Part shown: positions 42,281 through 50,539 of the stretch, one piece after another
How positions within the stretch are numbered: position 1 is the first letter of the stretch
Layout: each line of letters begins with the position of its first letter
Source of the DNA: Paenibacillus tritici
GTDB lineage: Bacteria; Bacillota; Bacilli; Paenibacillales; Paenibacillaceae
DNA: 64,000 nt
Direction of reading: 5' to 3'
Assembly (NCBI RefSeq): GCF_013204885.1
Contig: NZ_JABMKX010000009.1
Coordinates: 186,001 to 250,000 of the forward strand
The notes under the pieces: generated by a model
The model's database searches: none
The model's input: the letters and a program-made list of their open reading frames with translations, nothing else
Told to the model about the DNA's origin: nothing
Made by a program: the position numbers and the translations under genes

Positions 42281-44365
42281 TTGAAGGTGGCTGTCTATGT
42301 GGTGGAGCAGGGTGGGGACTGGGAGGCCAGAATTTCTCTGAATATGGCTGTGGATCAATTATGGTGGACTGGGAGAGAGACAAACGTGCCGGGCTGGAAC
42401 CGACAGCCTGCTGACCGGATCGTGCTGCTCTCCCGGTCGCTGCCGCTGGGCTGGGCGGTGAAGCTGGCTACAGCCTGCCGGTTCACAGGCAAGATGCAGC
42501 ATTGGGATGAAGCGGCTTGGAGCAGAGGGGCCGCAGCGCTCTTGAAGGCTGAGATTCGTGCAGAGCAGGCTGCCGGAGGCGGGCGGGGCAGGGACTGGCC
42601 TTTTGAGGAGGTGGAGATGTATAGGCTTGTGGGGGCGAAGGGGTACGGCGGCGGTGAAGAAGGGAGTGTTGATTGGGGGGATGGGCGGAGTGAGTGGACG
42701 GGCGAGTGGATGAATGAGCATGGGAATGAGCGGACGAATGCGCGAGTGGATAGGCGGATAAGCGAGAAAGCGGATGAACGAGTGAATGGGCGGAGGAATG
42801 AGCGTGAGAGTGAGTGGACGGGCGGGCGGATGTATGGGCATGGGAATGAGCGGACGAATGCGCGAGTGGATAGGCGGGAGGAGCTTGCAGCGGGTGCAGA
42901 CCGACTGGCGGAGGCGCTCGCCGGGCGTTCTTTGCTTCAGGGTGAAGCCGAGGCGCTGGTGGCCGAGCAGCTCCCGGAGCTGGCGGGCAATTGGCTGGCT
43001 GCGGCACAGCTCGCCTACCTGCAGGGGCGGCTGCGACTGGAGGCCGCAGTCTGCGGCACTGCGGGCGCCGCGCTGGGCCTACGCCGCCGCGAAGTGCTGC
43101 GCTGCCTGCGCTGCGGCAGCGTCCCCACGGGCCGCACGGCCTGCGCCGCGTGCGGCCTTGCCGGCTGCGCCTATTGCGAGGCCTGCCTCGCACTCGGGCG
43201 CAGCCGGGCTTGCGCGCTGCTGCTGCGCAGTGCGCCGCTGCCGGCCGTGCGCTGCACGGCCGGTGTGGCCCCCACCGTGACGGCACGCCGGTGGGGGCTT
43301 AGCGCAGCGCAGGCGGCAGCCGCCGCCGCTGCGCTGGGGTTCCTGGCGGAGCCGCGTAAGCGCTCCGCCGCAGGCGGCCCAGAGCGATTCCTGCTCTGGG
43401 CGGTGACGGGCGCGGGAAAGACGGAGATTACTTTCCCGCTTCTGGAGGCGGCGCTCGCTGCCGGAGGCCGGGCGCTGATTGCGACGCCGCGGCGCGACGT
43501 CGTGCTGGAGCTGGCGCCGCGCCTGGCGAAGGCGTTCCCGGCGGATGTCCCCGCCGTGCTGTACGGAGGCAGCGAGGACCGCTGGAGCCGGAGCCGCATC
43601 ACGCTGGCGACCACCCACCAGCTGCTGCGGTTCAATCAGGCCTTCGATCTGGTCATTATCGACGAGATTGATGCGTTTCCCTATCATAACGATCCCATGC
43701 TGGCTTATGCCGCCAGGCAGGTCTGTAAGCCCGAGGGGGCATTCATCTATCTCTCGGCAACGCCACCTGTAGAGCTGCAACGCCTCGCCCGCTTCGGCAG
43801 ACTGCCTCATGCGAGAGTGCCTGTCCGCTTTCACGGCTACCCCTTGCCGGTCCCGCGTCATGTACAGATGCAGCCGCTCAATCGTTGCCTGAAGCAGGGT
43901 AGGCTCCCTAAACGTCTGCTCCAGGCCTTACAGCATTCCATTGACCGCAAGGCGCAGATTTTCCTTTTTGTCTCGCGGATCGCCCATATTGATGGACTGC
44001 TGCTGCTTCTGCGGCGGATGTACCCCAACCTTACTATAGAGGGCACCTCATCCAAAGATCCTGCCAGGGCCGGGAAGGTGCTGGAATTCCGCGAGGGTAC
44101 CATTTCCCTGCTGGTTACGACTACCATTCTGGAGCGCGGAGTTACAGTGCCGCACAGTGATGTGTTTATTCTGGATGCGGACAGCGGGCTGTTTGATGAA
44201 GCGGCTTTGGTGCAGATGGCGGGCCGCGCGGGGCGTTCCAAAGACGATCCAGCAGGCAACGTCATCTTCGCCTCGGCAGAGTGGAGCCGGTCGCAGCGCG
44301 CCGCCATCTCCCAGATCCGCAGGATGAATGCCATGGCCCGCAGGCAGGGATATTTTAAATCTTAA
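42281..44365 (+). CDS. comFA: Late competence helicase-like protein ComFA with an unusual repeat insertion
   Basis: 694 residues if started at TTG 42281, which has AGGAGG exactly 8 bases upstream; ATG 42227 adds 18 residues but has a poor site. ComFA is a DEAD-box-type ATPase that helps move DNA across the membrane in transformation. The zinc-finger-like cysteines (CLRCGS, CAACGLAGCAYCEAC) precede the motor. The P-loop VTGAGKTE has Lys near 380, and Walker B is VIIDEIDAFPY. Motifs III to VI are visible (YLSATPP, FVSRIAHID, TTTILERGVTVP, QMAGRAGR). Between the N-terminal region and the zinc finger (about residues 130-200) lies a low-complexity Arg/Glu/Asn insertion with a duplicated HGNERTNARVDRR. 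G+C content rises sharply in the middle of the gene. Confidence 0.9.
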   Translation: MKVAVYVVEQGGDWEARISLNMAVDQLWWTGRETNVPGWNRQPADRIVLLSRSLPLGWAVKLATACRFTGKMQHWDEAAWSRGAAALLKAEIRAEQAAGGGRGRDWPFEEVEMYRLVGAKGYGGGEEGSVDWGDGRSEWTGEWMNEHGNERTNARVDRRISEKADERVNGRRNERESEWTGGRMYGHGNERTNARVDRREELAAGADRLAEALAGRSLLQGEAEALVAEQLPELAGNWLAAAQLAYLQGRLRLEAAVCGTAGAALGLRRREVLRCLRCGSVPTGRTACAACGLAGCAYCEACLALGRSRACALLLRSAPLPAVRCTAGVAPTVTARRWGLSAAQAAAAAAALGFLAEPRKRSAAGGPERFLLWAVTGAGKTEITFPLLEAALAAGGRALIATPRRDVVLELAPRLAKAFPADVPAVLYGGSEDRWSRSRITLATTHQLLRFNQAFDLVIIDEIDAFPYHNDPMLAYAARQVCKPEGAFIYLSATPPVELQRLARFGRLPHARVPVRFHGYPLPVPRHVQMQPLNRCLKQGRLPKRLLQALQHSIDRKAQIFLFVSRIAHIDGLLLLLRRMYPNLTIEGTSSKDPARAGKVLEFREGTISLLVTTTILERGVTVPHSDVFILDADSGLFDEAALVQMAGRAGRSKDDPAGNVIFASAEWSRSQRAAISQIRRMNAMARRQGYFKS
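42691..42877 (+). repeat. In-frame direct repeat inside comFA
   Basis: A 67-bp segment (starting TGAGTGGACGGGCG, ending GAGTGGATAGGCGG) at 42691-42757 recurs at 42811-42877 with a handful of changes; the offset is 120 bp, or 40 codons. The DNA between and around them is purine-rich and made of variants of short GAATGAGCGG / GAGTGGATGG steps. Confidence 0.85.
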
Positions 44366-44395
44366 TAGTACACTCCCTTTTGAAGGAGGATGATG

Positions 44396-45274
44396 ATGAA
44401 TCCCCTGATGTCATGGGTGAAACAAGCCCGTTCGCTGGTCGCTCCTGCGCTGCCGCAATGTCTTTTCTGTGGCCGACAAGCGCGTTCCTCCCCGGATATG
44501 CCAGGAATTTGCCTGAGTTGCTATAGTCGGATTCCATGGATTCGCCGTCCCCGTTGCCAGACCTGCGGGCGCCATGTGGGCTGTCCCGATTGCAGCCGTA
44601 GCCGCGGACCCGTGCCGATCCGGTGCAACCGCAGCGCAGTCGCCTACACCAGAGAGATGCGCGAGATTCTCGGCCAATACAAATATAGAGGGAATGAGCG
44701 TCTTACGCCCCTGCTGGGCCAGATGCTGGACAAGGCGTATGCCCTGCTGCAAAAAGAACAGAGTGACCGGCAACGTACCGGAGGCACTCTGCAAACCCAT
44801 TTTTTCTGCAAACCGATAATGGCATTGAAGTCCAATCTTAGCCGCTCCAATCTGTGGCAAGCCGATCTGCTGGTCCCTGTGCCTGTGAGTACGGTCCGTC
44901 TGCTGGAGAGAGGGTTCAATCAGGCAGAGCAACTGGCTGAGGTATTATGCCGGCGCAGAGACCTGCTTCAGCTCCCCCTGCTGGTCCGTACCCGCCATAC
45001 CGCCAAGCAGAGCTTCAAAAGCAGAAGCGAACGGCTGGCCGATATGAAGCACGCTTTTACCGGAAATATGGATGCGGCGGTTCTGCACAGACTTCGCGAA
45101 CAACTGGATGCTACAGCATTTCGGGGTCAGCAGCGTCCACTGCGAATCATCATTATCGACGATATCTATACTACGGGAAGTACGATCCGCGCCTGCGCCG
45201 ACGCCCTTCATAGCCTCTGCGAGAGTATGGGCTGCACTGCGGAGATCTACTCGTTGACCTGGGCGCGTTCCTAG
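44396..45274 (+). CDS. comFC: Late competence protein ComFC (phosphoribosyltransferase fold)
   Basis: 292 residues from the third of three consecutive ATGs (44390, 44393, 44396); AAGGAGG ends at 44389, so 44396 has the best spacing (6). N-terminal zinc-ribbon-like cysteines (CLFCGRQ, CLSCYSRIP, CQTCGRHVGCPDC) are followed by YKYRGNERLTPLLGQM. The PRTase domain has LLERGFNQAEQLAE and the PRPP loop IIIIDDIYTTGSTI. Required for DNA uptake in transformation in relatives, with ComFA. It contains an extra stretch of about 25 residues (LLQKEQSDRQRTGG and onward) between the two halves. It is cotranscribed with comFA (30 bases apart). Confidence 0.93.
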   Translation: MNPLMSWVKQARSLVAPALPQCLFCGRQARSSPDMPGICLSCYSRIPWIRRPRCQTCGRHVGCPDCSRSRGPVPIRCNRSAVAYTREMREILGQYKYRGNERLTPLLGQMLDKAYALLQKEQSDRQRTGGTLQTHFFCKPIMALKSNLSRSNLWQADLLVPVPVSTVRLLERGFNQAEQLAEVLCRRRDLLQLPLLVRTRHTAKQSFKSRSERLADMKHAFTGNMDAAVLHRLREQLDATAFRGQQRPLRIIIIDDIYTTGSTIRACADALHSLCESMGCTAEIYSLTWARS

Positions 45275-45415
45275 CGACTGCCGCAGCTCCAGAATTCAAT
45301 AAAAGCCCCTCCCCAACCGATACTAAGCATAGACGGATATTCAGCTATCATGTATCTTATTAGCATAAGTTATTTATGAGCTGTAGAGAATGAAGGGAAG
45401 GGAGCCGCGGTAGAA

Positions 45416-45823
45416 ATGAATGTAGATAATTGTCCAAGATGCGGCCGGTTATACGTGAAGAACCTGATGAACCTGTGCCAGCCCTGTATCAAAGATTTAG
45501 AGCGCGAATATGAAATCTGTGTAGAATACCTGCGCAAAAATAGAGGCACCAACATCCAGGAACTGTCCGATGCCACCGATATTTCCATTAAGGAAATTAC
45601 CCGTTTTATTCGGGAGGGACGGATTTCCATAGCCAACGCACCGAATATGATGTACCCTTGCGAAGTATGCGGAACCCTGATCCGGGATGGGCATATGTGC
45701 GACAACTGCCGCAGCCGTCTGACCAAAGAACTGGCCGATGCAGCCAAGGATAGTGTGGACAAAAGCGCGCCCAAGAAGACCACGGATGCCGCTTACCGCG
45801 CTGTGGACAAGTTCCGCAACTAA
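45416..45823 (+). CDS. yvyF: Flagellar operon protein YvyF (TIGR03826 type)
   Basis: 135 residues. An N-terminal zinc-finger-like CPRCGRLY...CQPCIKD is followed by a helix-turn-helix-like middle (NIQELSDATDISIKEITRFIREGRI). A second CEVCGTLIRDGHMCDNC finger and a Lys/Asp-rich tail complete it. It matches YvyF, which sits between comFC and flgM in Bacillus and is annotated as a flagellar operon protein; its activity is not settled. RBS GGGAGCCG is weak. A terminator that doubles as the flgM promoter region follows. Confidence 0.88.
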   Translation: MNVDNCPRCGRLYVKNLMNLCQPCIKDLEREYEICVEYLRKNRGTNIQELSDATDISIKEITRFIREGRISIANAPNMMYPCEVCGTLIRDGHMCDNCRSRLTKELADAAKDSVDKSAPKKTTDAAYRAVDKFRN

Positions 45824-45853
45824 ACTATTCTGCAAAAAAAACGCTTGCAGCTA

Positions 45854-45881
45854 TAAAGTATGTTTCAACAAAGGCCGATAA
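45854..45881 (+). promoter_or_regulatory. Sigma-D-type promoter of the flgM operon
   Basis: TAAA (45854-45857), a 16-base spacer and GCCGATAA (45874-45881) match sigma-D TAAA / GCCGATAT with one mismatch. flgM is a sigma-D gene in Bacillus. Confidence 0.75.
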
Positions 45882-45907
45882 ACTTAGTAAAGATTATCGG
45901 CTTTTTT
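45874..45907 (+). terminator. Intrinsic terminator of yvyF that contains the flgM -10 box
   Basis: GCCGATAA (45874-45881) and TTATCGGC (45894-45901) form a perfect 8-bp stem, with six T following. The left arm is the -10 box of the flgM promoter. Confidence 0.8.
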
Positions 45908-45910
45908 ATA

Positions 45911-45956
45911 AAAGATAAGAATGTATTGCTTCGCGCAATACAGATTCCTTATCTTT
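45911..45956 (+). promoter_or_regulatory. Long hairpin in the flgM leader
   Basis: AAAGATAAG pairs with CTTATCTTT (45911-45919 with 45948-45956). TGTATTGC pairs with GCAATACA inside it (45922-45929 with 45935-45942). No T run follows on this strand. Confidence 0.6.
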
Positions 45957-46029
45957 CTCGCTGATACGGATGCCGTCCAGCTTAAGGCCGGCAGAGCCGT
46001 CTCCACTTGATCAGAAGGAAGGTGAAGTT

Positions 46030-46317
46030 ATGAAAATTAACGAGACCGGACGAATTAATGCGATGAATCCCTACCAACGAAGTACGGAATCGCAAAGGCA
46101 GGAACAGATGAAGAAAAGTACGCGCAAGGATGAGGTATCGATTTCGGATGAAGCCATCAAGCTCCTCCAGGCACAGAACAGCGGCAAGATTGACACCGAA
46201 CGTGCGAACAAGATCGAGAGCCTGAAACAGCAAGTATCCGCAGGTACCTACCAGGTTGACGCAGCCAAGCTCGCTGAGACACTCGCCCCCTACTTTAAGC
46301 AATCCTCCGAGAATTAG
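46030..46317 (+). CDS. flgM: Anti-sigma-D factor FlgM
   Basis: 95 residues from ATG 46030 (GAAGGAAGGTGA upstream). FlgM binds sigma-D until the hook is complete and is then exported. The N-terminus MKINETGRINAMNPYQ and the C-terminal sigma-binding helices (DEVSISDEAIKLLQ, RANKIESLKQQVSAGTYQVDAAKLAETLAPYF) are typical. The upstream in-frame ORF start (45970) lacks these features. The sigma-D-type promoter gives the expected feedback. flgN follows almost directly. Confidence 0.95.
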   Translation: MKINETGRINAMNPYQRSTESQRQEQMKKSTRKDEVSISDEAIKLLQAQNSGKIDTERANKIESLKQQVSAGTYQVDAAKLAETLAPYFKQSSEN

Positions 46318-46329
46318 GTGAACACACCC

Positions 46330-46830
46330 ATGGCACTTACAACATTATTAGAATTGCTGGAGCGGCTGGACGAAGCGCATATACAGATGCTGGATCTGGC
46401 CGCTGTGAAGAAACAGACTATTATGGACAACAAGGTGGAGGGTCTCATTGACATCCTGAACCGTGAGTCCAAGCTGATGAAGGTGATCGGACAGCTCGAA
46501 GAGCAGCGTGCAGAGGCGGCATTCGTGTTTCTGCAGGGGGTTGGAATCCGTTCCAATCTGAATCTGAATCTAACCGAGCTGTCCCGCCTTGTATTTGATC
46601 CCGATGACAAATCGCGCCTGCTGCATATTCAGCAGAAGCTTTCCGGCACATTGCAGCAATTAAAAAAGGCCAATGAGCTGAACCAGAAGCTGATTGAGCA
46701 GTCGCTTACCTTTATAGATTATTCCCTGGATTTGCTTGTCGGAAGACCAAATCAGGAAATGACATACCATCATCCGTCCGACAAGGGCAGTAGTGTGACT
46801 CGGCCGGGGCTTTTTGATGCCCGTGGATAA
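46330..46830 (+). CDS. flgN: Flagellar export chaperone FlgN
   Basis: 166 residues from ATG 46330; AGGTGA overlapping the flgM stop lies 8 bases upstream. GTG 46318 directly after that stop is in frame but inside the ribosome-binding site. Largely helical, with LLELLERLDEAHIQMLDLAAVKKQTIMDNKVEGL and a C-terminal helix AMELNQKLIEQSLTFIDYSL-type pattern, as in FlgN/YvyG chaperones for the hook-filament junction proteins FlgK and FlgL. Both clients are encoded immediately downstream. Confidence 0.9.
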   Translation: MALTTLLELLERLDEAHIQMLDLAAVKKQTIMDNKVEGLIDILNRESKLMKVIGQLEEQRAEAAFVFLQGVGIRSNLNLNLTELSRLVFDPDDKSRLLHIQQKLSGTLQQLKKANELNQKLIEQSLTFIDYSLDLLVGRPNQEMTYHHPSDKGSSVTRPGLFDARG

Positions 46831-46887
46831 CTAGCTTATCCGCACAGCCCTGTTCACCGCAGCAATCACAAGGGAGGAACAAGTAGC

Positions 46888-48489
46888 ATGACATCCACAT
46901 TCCACTCCATCGAGACCGCAAGACGAAGCCTGTTTACCCAGACGGCTGCGCTCAATACCACCGGCCACAACATTGCCAATGCCAACACGGAAGGGTACAC
47001 CCGCCAGCGGGTGAATATGACAGCTTCAATCCCTATTGAAGCCTATGGACTTAATAAGTCTACAGTTCCCGGACAGTTGGGTACAGGCGTTGAGTTTGGC
47101 TCTATTGACCGGATTCGTGAGACTTTTCTGGATACCCAATACCGGGGCGAGAATTCAGCCTTGGGGAGCTGGACGATCCAATCAGATACACTAGACAAGC
47201 TGGAGTCGATCTTTAAAGAACCATCAGATACAGGTATAAGTACAGTGCTCGATAACTTCTGGAAATCATGGTCGGATCTCAGTAAGAACCCGGAAGACAG
47301 CACTTCCCGTAAGATTGTGGTTCAGACTGCTCAGGCTATGACCGATGCACTTAATTATATGAGTAGACAGCTGAGTAACCTTGATACGGATTTGGCCTCC
47401 AATGTGGCAGTCAAAGGTACCGAGATACAGGGATATTTAACTTCCATTGCAGACTTGAACTCATCTATTTTCAAAATTGAGAGCATGGGCGACAAAGCAA
47501 ACGACCTGCGGGATCAACGGGACCTGCTGACGGACAAGCTCTCCAAGATTGCCAATGTCAGTGTAGTAGATACCGAATACGGCTATAACATTTCGCTTGG
47601 CAGCCAACAGCTTGTACAAGGACCCGTTGTCTCTGCGACTGTGGACAGTGCATTCCTTAACACTGCTTTTGCTTCGGGCGATCTAAAAACTGGAGAAGTA
47701 CATGGTATGATCACTTCCAGTCAGAAGTATGTTGCGGATTATAAGAAACAGCTTGATAACATTGCGAATACTATTGCTACAGGAGCAATGGACATCACTC
47801 TTCCGAAAGGTTCAATTCTTCCTGAAGATACAATTCTTACAAGTGATGCCACGATTACTCAAGCAGACGGAACAACTGCTACTATTGCAGCAGGGTCTGC
47901 ACTACCTAAAGGAGCCACCCTGAGCGCTGATGTGAAGACAACAGTCAAAGGCTTGAACGGTCTTCATCAGCTCGGTTATACCATGGATGGCACGCTCAAT
48001 CCCGGTAAGCCGCTCTTTACAATCACTGGTGACGGAAATGCAATTACAGCTGGGAATATTACGTTTAATACAGAAATCGCTATAGATACCAATTTATTAG
48101 CTACATCACTCCGAACTACTGGAACAGGTACTTCTGAATCAGTTGTCAAAGGTAACAATACTCTGGCGCTATTGTTAGCCAATCAACAATCGGGTTCTTT
48201 TACATCTCCAACTACAGGAATCAAAGCGACGGCAGGTTCCTTCTATAAATCGATGGTTGGGCAACTCGGGATTCAATCCCAAGAGGCCACACGCCAGACA
48301 GAGAATTCCAACTATCTTGTCGAGCAAGTCAATGCACGCCGCCAATCAGTTAGTGGAGTATCTCTTGATGAAGAAATGTCCAATATGCTGGTATTCCAAC
48401 ATGCTTATAGCGCTGCTGCGCGTTTTATGACGACTTATGACGAAATGCTCGATAAATTGATTAACTCTACCGGCACCGTAGGCAGATAA
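46888..48489 (+). CDS. flgK: Flagellar hook-filament junction protein FlgK (HAP1)
   Basis: 533 residues. First junction protein between hook and filament. The N-terminal TFHSIETARRSLFTQTAALNTTGHNIANANTEGYTRQRV and the C-terminal NARRQSVSGVSLDEEMSNMLVFQHAYSAAARFMTT are the coiled-coil D0/D1 parts. The middle is beta-rich and carries an unusual run (nt 47796-47949) with repeated LPKGS / LPEDT / LPKGAT steps inserted before GLNGLHQLGYTMDG. RBS GGGAGGA precedes the ATG. flgL follows after 18 bases. Confidence 0.95.
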   Translation: MTSTFHSIETARRSLFTQTAALNTTGHNIANANTEGYTRQRVNMTASIPIEAYGLNKSTVPGQLGTGVEFGSIDRIRETFLDTQYRGENSALGSWTIQSDTLDKLESIFKEPSDTGISTVLDNFWKSWSDLSKNPEDSTSRKIVVQTAQAMTDALNYMSRQLSNLDTDLASNVAVKGTEIQGYLTSIADLNSSIFKIESMGDKANDLRDQRDLLTDKLSKIANVSVVDTEYGYNISLGSQQLVQGPVVSATVDSAFLNTAFASGDLKTGEVHGMITSSQKYVADYKKQLDNIANTIATGAMDITLPKGSILPEDTILTSDATITQADGTTATIAAGSALPKGATLSADVKTTVKGLNGLHQLGYTMDGTLNPGKPLFTITGDGNAITAGNITFNTEIAIDTNLLATSLRTTGTGTSESVVKGNNTLALLLANQQSGSFTSPTTGIKATAGSFYKSMVGQLGIQSQEATRQTENSNYLVEQVNARRQSVSGVSLDEEMSNMLVFQHAYSAAARFMTTYDEMLDKLINSTGTVGR

Positions 48490-48507
48490 GAAAGGGGGAT
48501 TTAAGCG

Positions 48508-49428
48508 ATGTTACGGGTAACCTCTAATATGATGAATTCACAGCTCTTGCTTAACCTTAACCGCAACGCCCGCACGATGAACGATACACAGTTGCAGCTA
48601 GCAACGGGGCGTAAGATTAACAAACCTTCTGATGATCCGGTAGGTATTACTTATTCTCTTCGATACCGTGCGGACTTGTCAGCTAATGAGCAATATCAGG
48701 AGAACGTAGATGATGCTACATCTTGGCTGGAGTTTAATGATACAGTACTGACTCAGTCAGGAGATGTTATTCAACGACTTCGTGAGCTGTCTGTAAAAGG
48801 AGCGAATGGTGCTAATCCACAAGAGGCACTAGATAGCATTAATGCAGAAGTGAAGCAGCTTAAGGAACAGCTTATTGATATTTCCAACAGCCAGTTCAAG
48901 GGGAAGTACATTTTTAATGGACAGCAATACGATGTACAACCTTATCAATTCGCTACTGGAGCTGATGGAACGCCAGATACTTCAGGGGCTGCTTCCATAA
49001 TTACTGATAAAGGCGTATTGAATTATACAGTAGGTGAAAGTGTTCAACTTCCGATCAATATTACAGGCAATGATGTATTTGGTGGAGACGAAGCAGATAA
49101 TATCTTTGCTGTTATCGATAAGATTTCGGCTGCCCTAGCTATCGGAGATACCGCTGAAGTTTCTAGCCAATTAGGAAATATAGATAGTCGCATCAACAAA
49201 ATGTTAACCGTTCAAGCGGATGTTGGAGCAAAGACCAATCGAATTGAGCTAATGAAGAATAGATTAAGCGATATGGAAGTTAACTTGACAGACTTACAGT
49301 CGAAGACTGAGGACGGCGATTATGCAGAGATGTTGATGCAGTCCAAAATTCAAGAGAACATTTATAATGCTTCTCTTTCTGTGGGCTCTAAAATCATTCA
49401 GTCTACCCTTGTAGATTTTATAAGATAG
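48508..49428 (+). CDS. flgL: Flagellar hook-associated protein FlgL (HAP3)
   Basis: 306 residues. Second junction protein, flagellin-like at both ends: LRVTSNMMNSQLLLNLNRNARTMNDTQLQLATGRKINKPSDDP at the N-terminus and the C-terminal VGAKTNRIELMKNRLSDMEVNLTD...SLSVGSKIIQSTLVDFIR pattern. RBS AAAGGGGG precedes the ATG. It is coupled closely to the yviE homologue downstream, whose ribosome-binding site starts at the flgL stop. Confidence 0.95.
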   Translation: MLRVTSNMMNSQLLLNLNRNARTMNDTQLQLATGRKINKPSDDPVGITYSLRYRADLSANEQYQENVDDATSWLEFNDTVLTQSGDVIQRLRELSVKGANGANPQEALDSINAEVKQLKEQLIDISNSQFKGKYIFNGQQYDVQPYQFATGADGTPDTSGAASIITDKGVLNYTVGESVQLPINITGNDVFGGDEADNIFAVIDKISAALAIGDTAEVSSQLGNIDSRINKMLTVQADVGAKTNRIELMKNRLSDMEVNLTDLQSKTEDGDYAEMLMQSKIQENIYNASLSVGSKIIQSTLVDFIR

Positions 49429-49440
49429 GGGGTGACTCAG

Positions 49441-50004
49441 ATGATACCGATAGTTCAAATACGGCAAACAATTGCCTTAATCGGGATCGAGACTACTGCT
49501 GGCAGCCTGTCAATTGTTCAGCCCAAATCGGATATGCAAATTACTACTACTCCGGGGCAATTAGAGATTCGTCAGTCTCCTGCTGAGATGACAATTGATC
49601 AGTCTCAAGCTAGGGCTGCATATACAGGTGGAACCTACCGCGAAATGAGCCAACGTATCTATTCGGGTGTCGAGCAGTTATGGCTTCAAGGCATTGCTAA
49701 ACGTATGGAGCAAGGCGAGCGGGTGGCTAACTTTCACAAACCGGGAAATAGTATAGCGGAGGTTTACGGTGAGGATTGGCAACCGGTGTCTTACCCTGAA
49801 ATCCGTGGACCGGCATCCGTAGATAACGTGCGAATAGATGTTAGGGTAGTTCCCCCTCAAATAGAGTATCGTAGGGCAGAAGTCAACATTCAAGTGGAGA
49901 CCCATTATCCGGAAATTAACTACACACCGTCAAGCGTAGATATTTATCTAAGGCAAAAGCCTTCCATAAGCTTTATTCCACCGGAGATTGATATTCAAAT
50001 GTAA
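49441..50004 (+). CDS. yviE: YviE-like flagellar locus protein (DUF6470)
   Basis: 187 residues from ATG 49441 (GGGGGTGA 5 bases upstream; a GTG at 49432 lies inside that site). No signal peptide. Rich in repeated strand motifs with alternating I/V and P, e.g. LEIRQSPAEMTIDQSQARAA, VDNVRIDVRVVPPQIEYRR, VNIQVETHYPEINYTPSSVDI, ending SFIPPEIDIQM. The length and the place between flgL and fliW match Bacillus YviE/DUF6470, whose role is unknown. A terminator follows, separating it from fliW. Confidence 0.85.
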   Translation: MIPIVQIRQTIALIGIETTAGSLSIVQPKSDMQITTTPGQLEIRQSPAEMTIDQSQARAAYTGGTYREMSQRIYSGVEQLWLQGIAKRMEQGERVANFHKPGNSIAEVYGEDWQPVSYPEIRGPASVDNVRIDVRVVPPQIEYRRAEVNIQVETHYPEINYTPSSVDIYLRQKPSISFIPPEIDIQM

Positions 50005-50015
50005 ATATTAGTACA

Positions 50016-50059
50016 GGCTATAGATACGGTTGATATAACCAAATATCTATGGCTTTTTT
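50016..50059 (+). terminator. Intrinsic terminator after the yviE-like gene
   Basis: GGCTATAGATA pairs with TATCTATGGC (one G-U), with an inner GGTT/AACC stem. Six T follow. Confidence 0.8.
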
Positions 50060-50091
50060 ATTAGATAATAAGAATAGGGAGTGTTCGTAGA

Positions 50092-50538
50092 ATGATTATA
50101 GAAACATTGACTTGGGGAACGCTGGATATTACGGAAGAACAAATATATCATTTCCCCAAAGGTGTTCCTGGTTTTGAAGAAGATATTGATTTTGCTTTGA
50201 TTACGGTAGAAGACGGACCGTTTTGCTATTTACAATCTCTTCAAAATAAAAGTATATCATTTTTATTGAGTGACCCTTTCGTTTTCTATCCGACCTATGA
50301 ATTTGAGCTTCCACAAGCGGATAAAGAAGAATTAGGGATTATAGATGATGTGAATATTCGTTGTATGGTTACAATTAAAGAAGAGTTGGAGCACTCAACT
50401 GTTAATTTACTTGCCCCTATTGTACTAAATCCGAATACACGTTCAGGGAAGCAGGTTGTACTTCACAACTCGAACTATCAAACAAGACATAGTTTATGGA
50501 ATGCTCCCCATGATCATTTTGAAAAGGGTGGTGAATAA
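50092..50538 (+). CDS. fliW: Flagellar assembly factor FliW
   Basis: 148 residues. FliW binds either newly made flagellin or CsrA, releasing hag mRNA from CsrA when flagellin is exported. Family features: HFPKGVPGFEE near residue 20-30, ALITVEDGPFCYLQSL and DPFVFYPTYEFELP. It has the normal length. The RBS (AGGGAG) is about 8 bases from the ATG. It lies 1 base from csrA and two genes before hag, the arrangement of the three-part FliW-CsrA-Hag switch. Confidence 0.96.
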   Translation: MIIETLTWGTLDITEEQIYHFPKGVPGFEEDIDFALITVEDGPFCYLQSLQNKSISFLLSDPFVFYPTYEFELPQADKEELGIIDDVNIRCMVTIKEELEHSTVNLLAPIVLNPNTRSGKQVVLHNSNYQTRHSLWNAPHDHFEKGGE

Positions 50539-50539
50539 T

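Noticed and set aside
42483..43286. Long antisense frames inside comFA
   Set aside because: They arise from the GC-rich coding of comFA. Their Pro/Arg/His-rich translations look like frame shadows.
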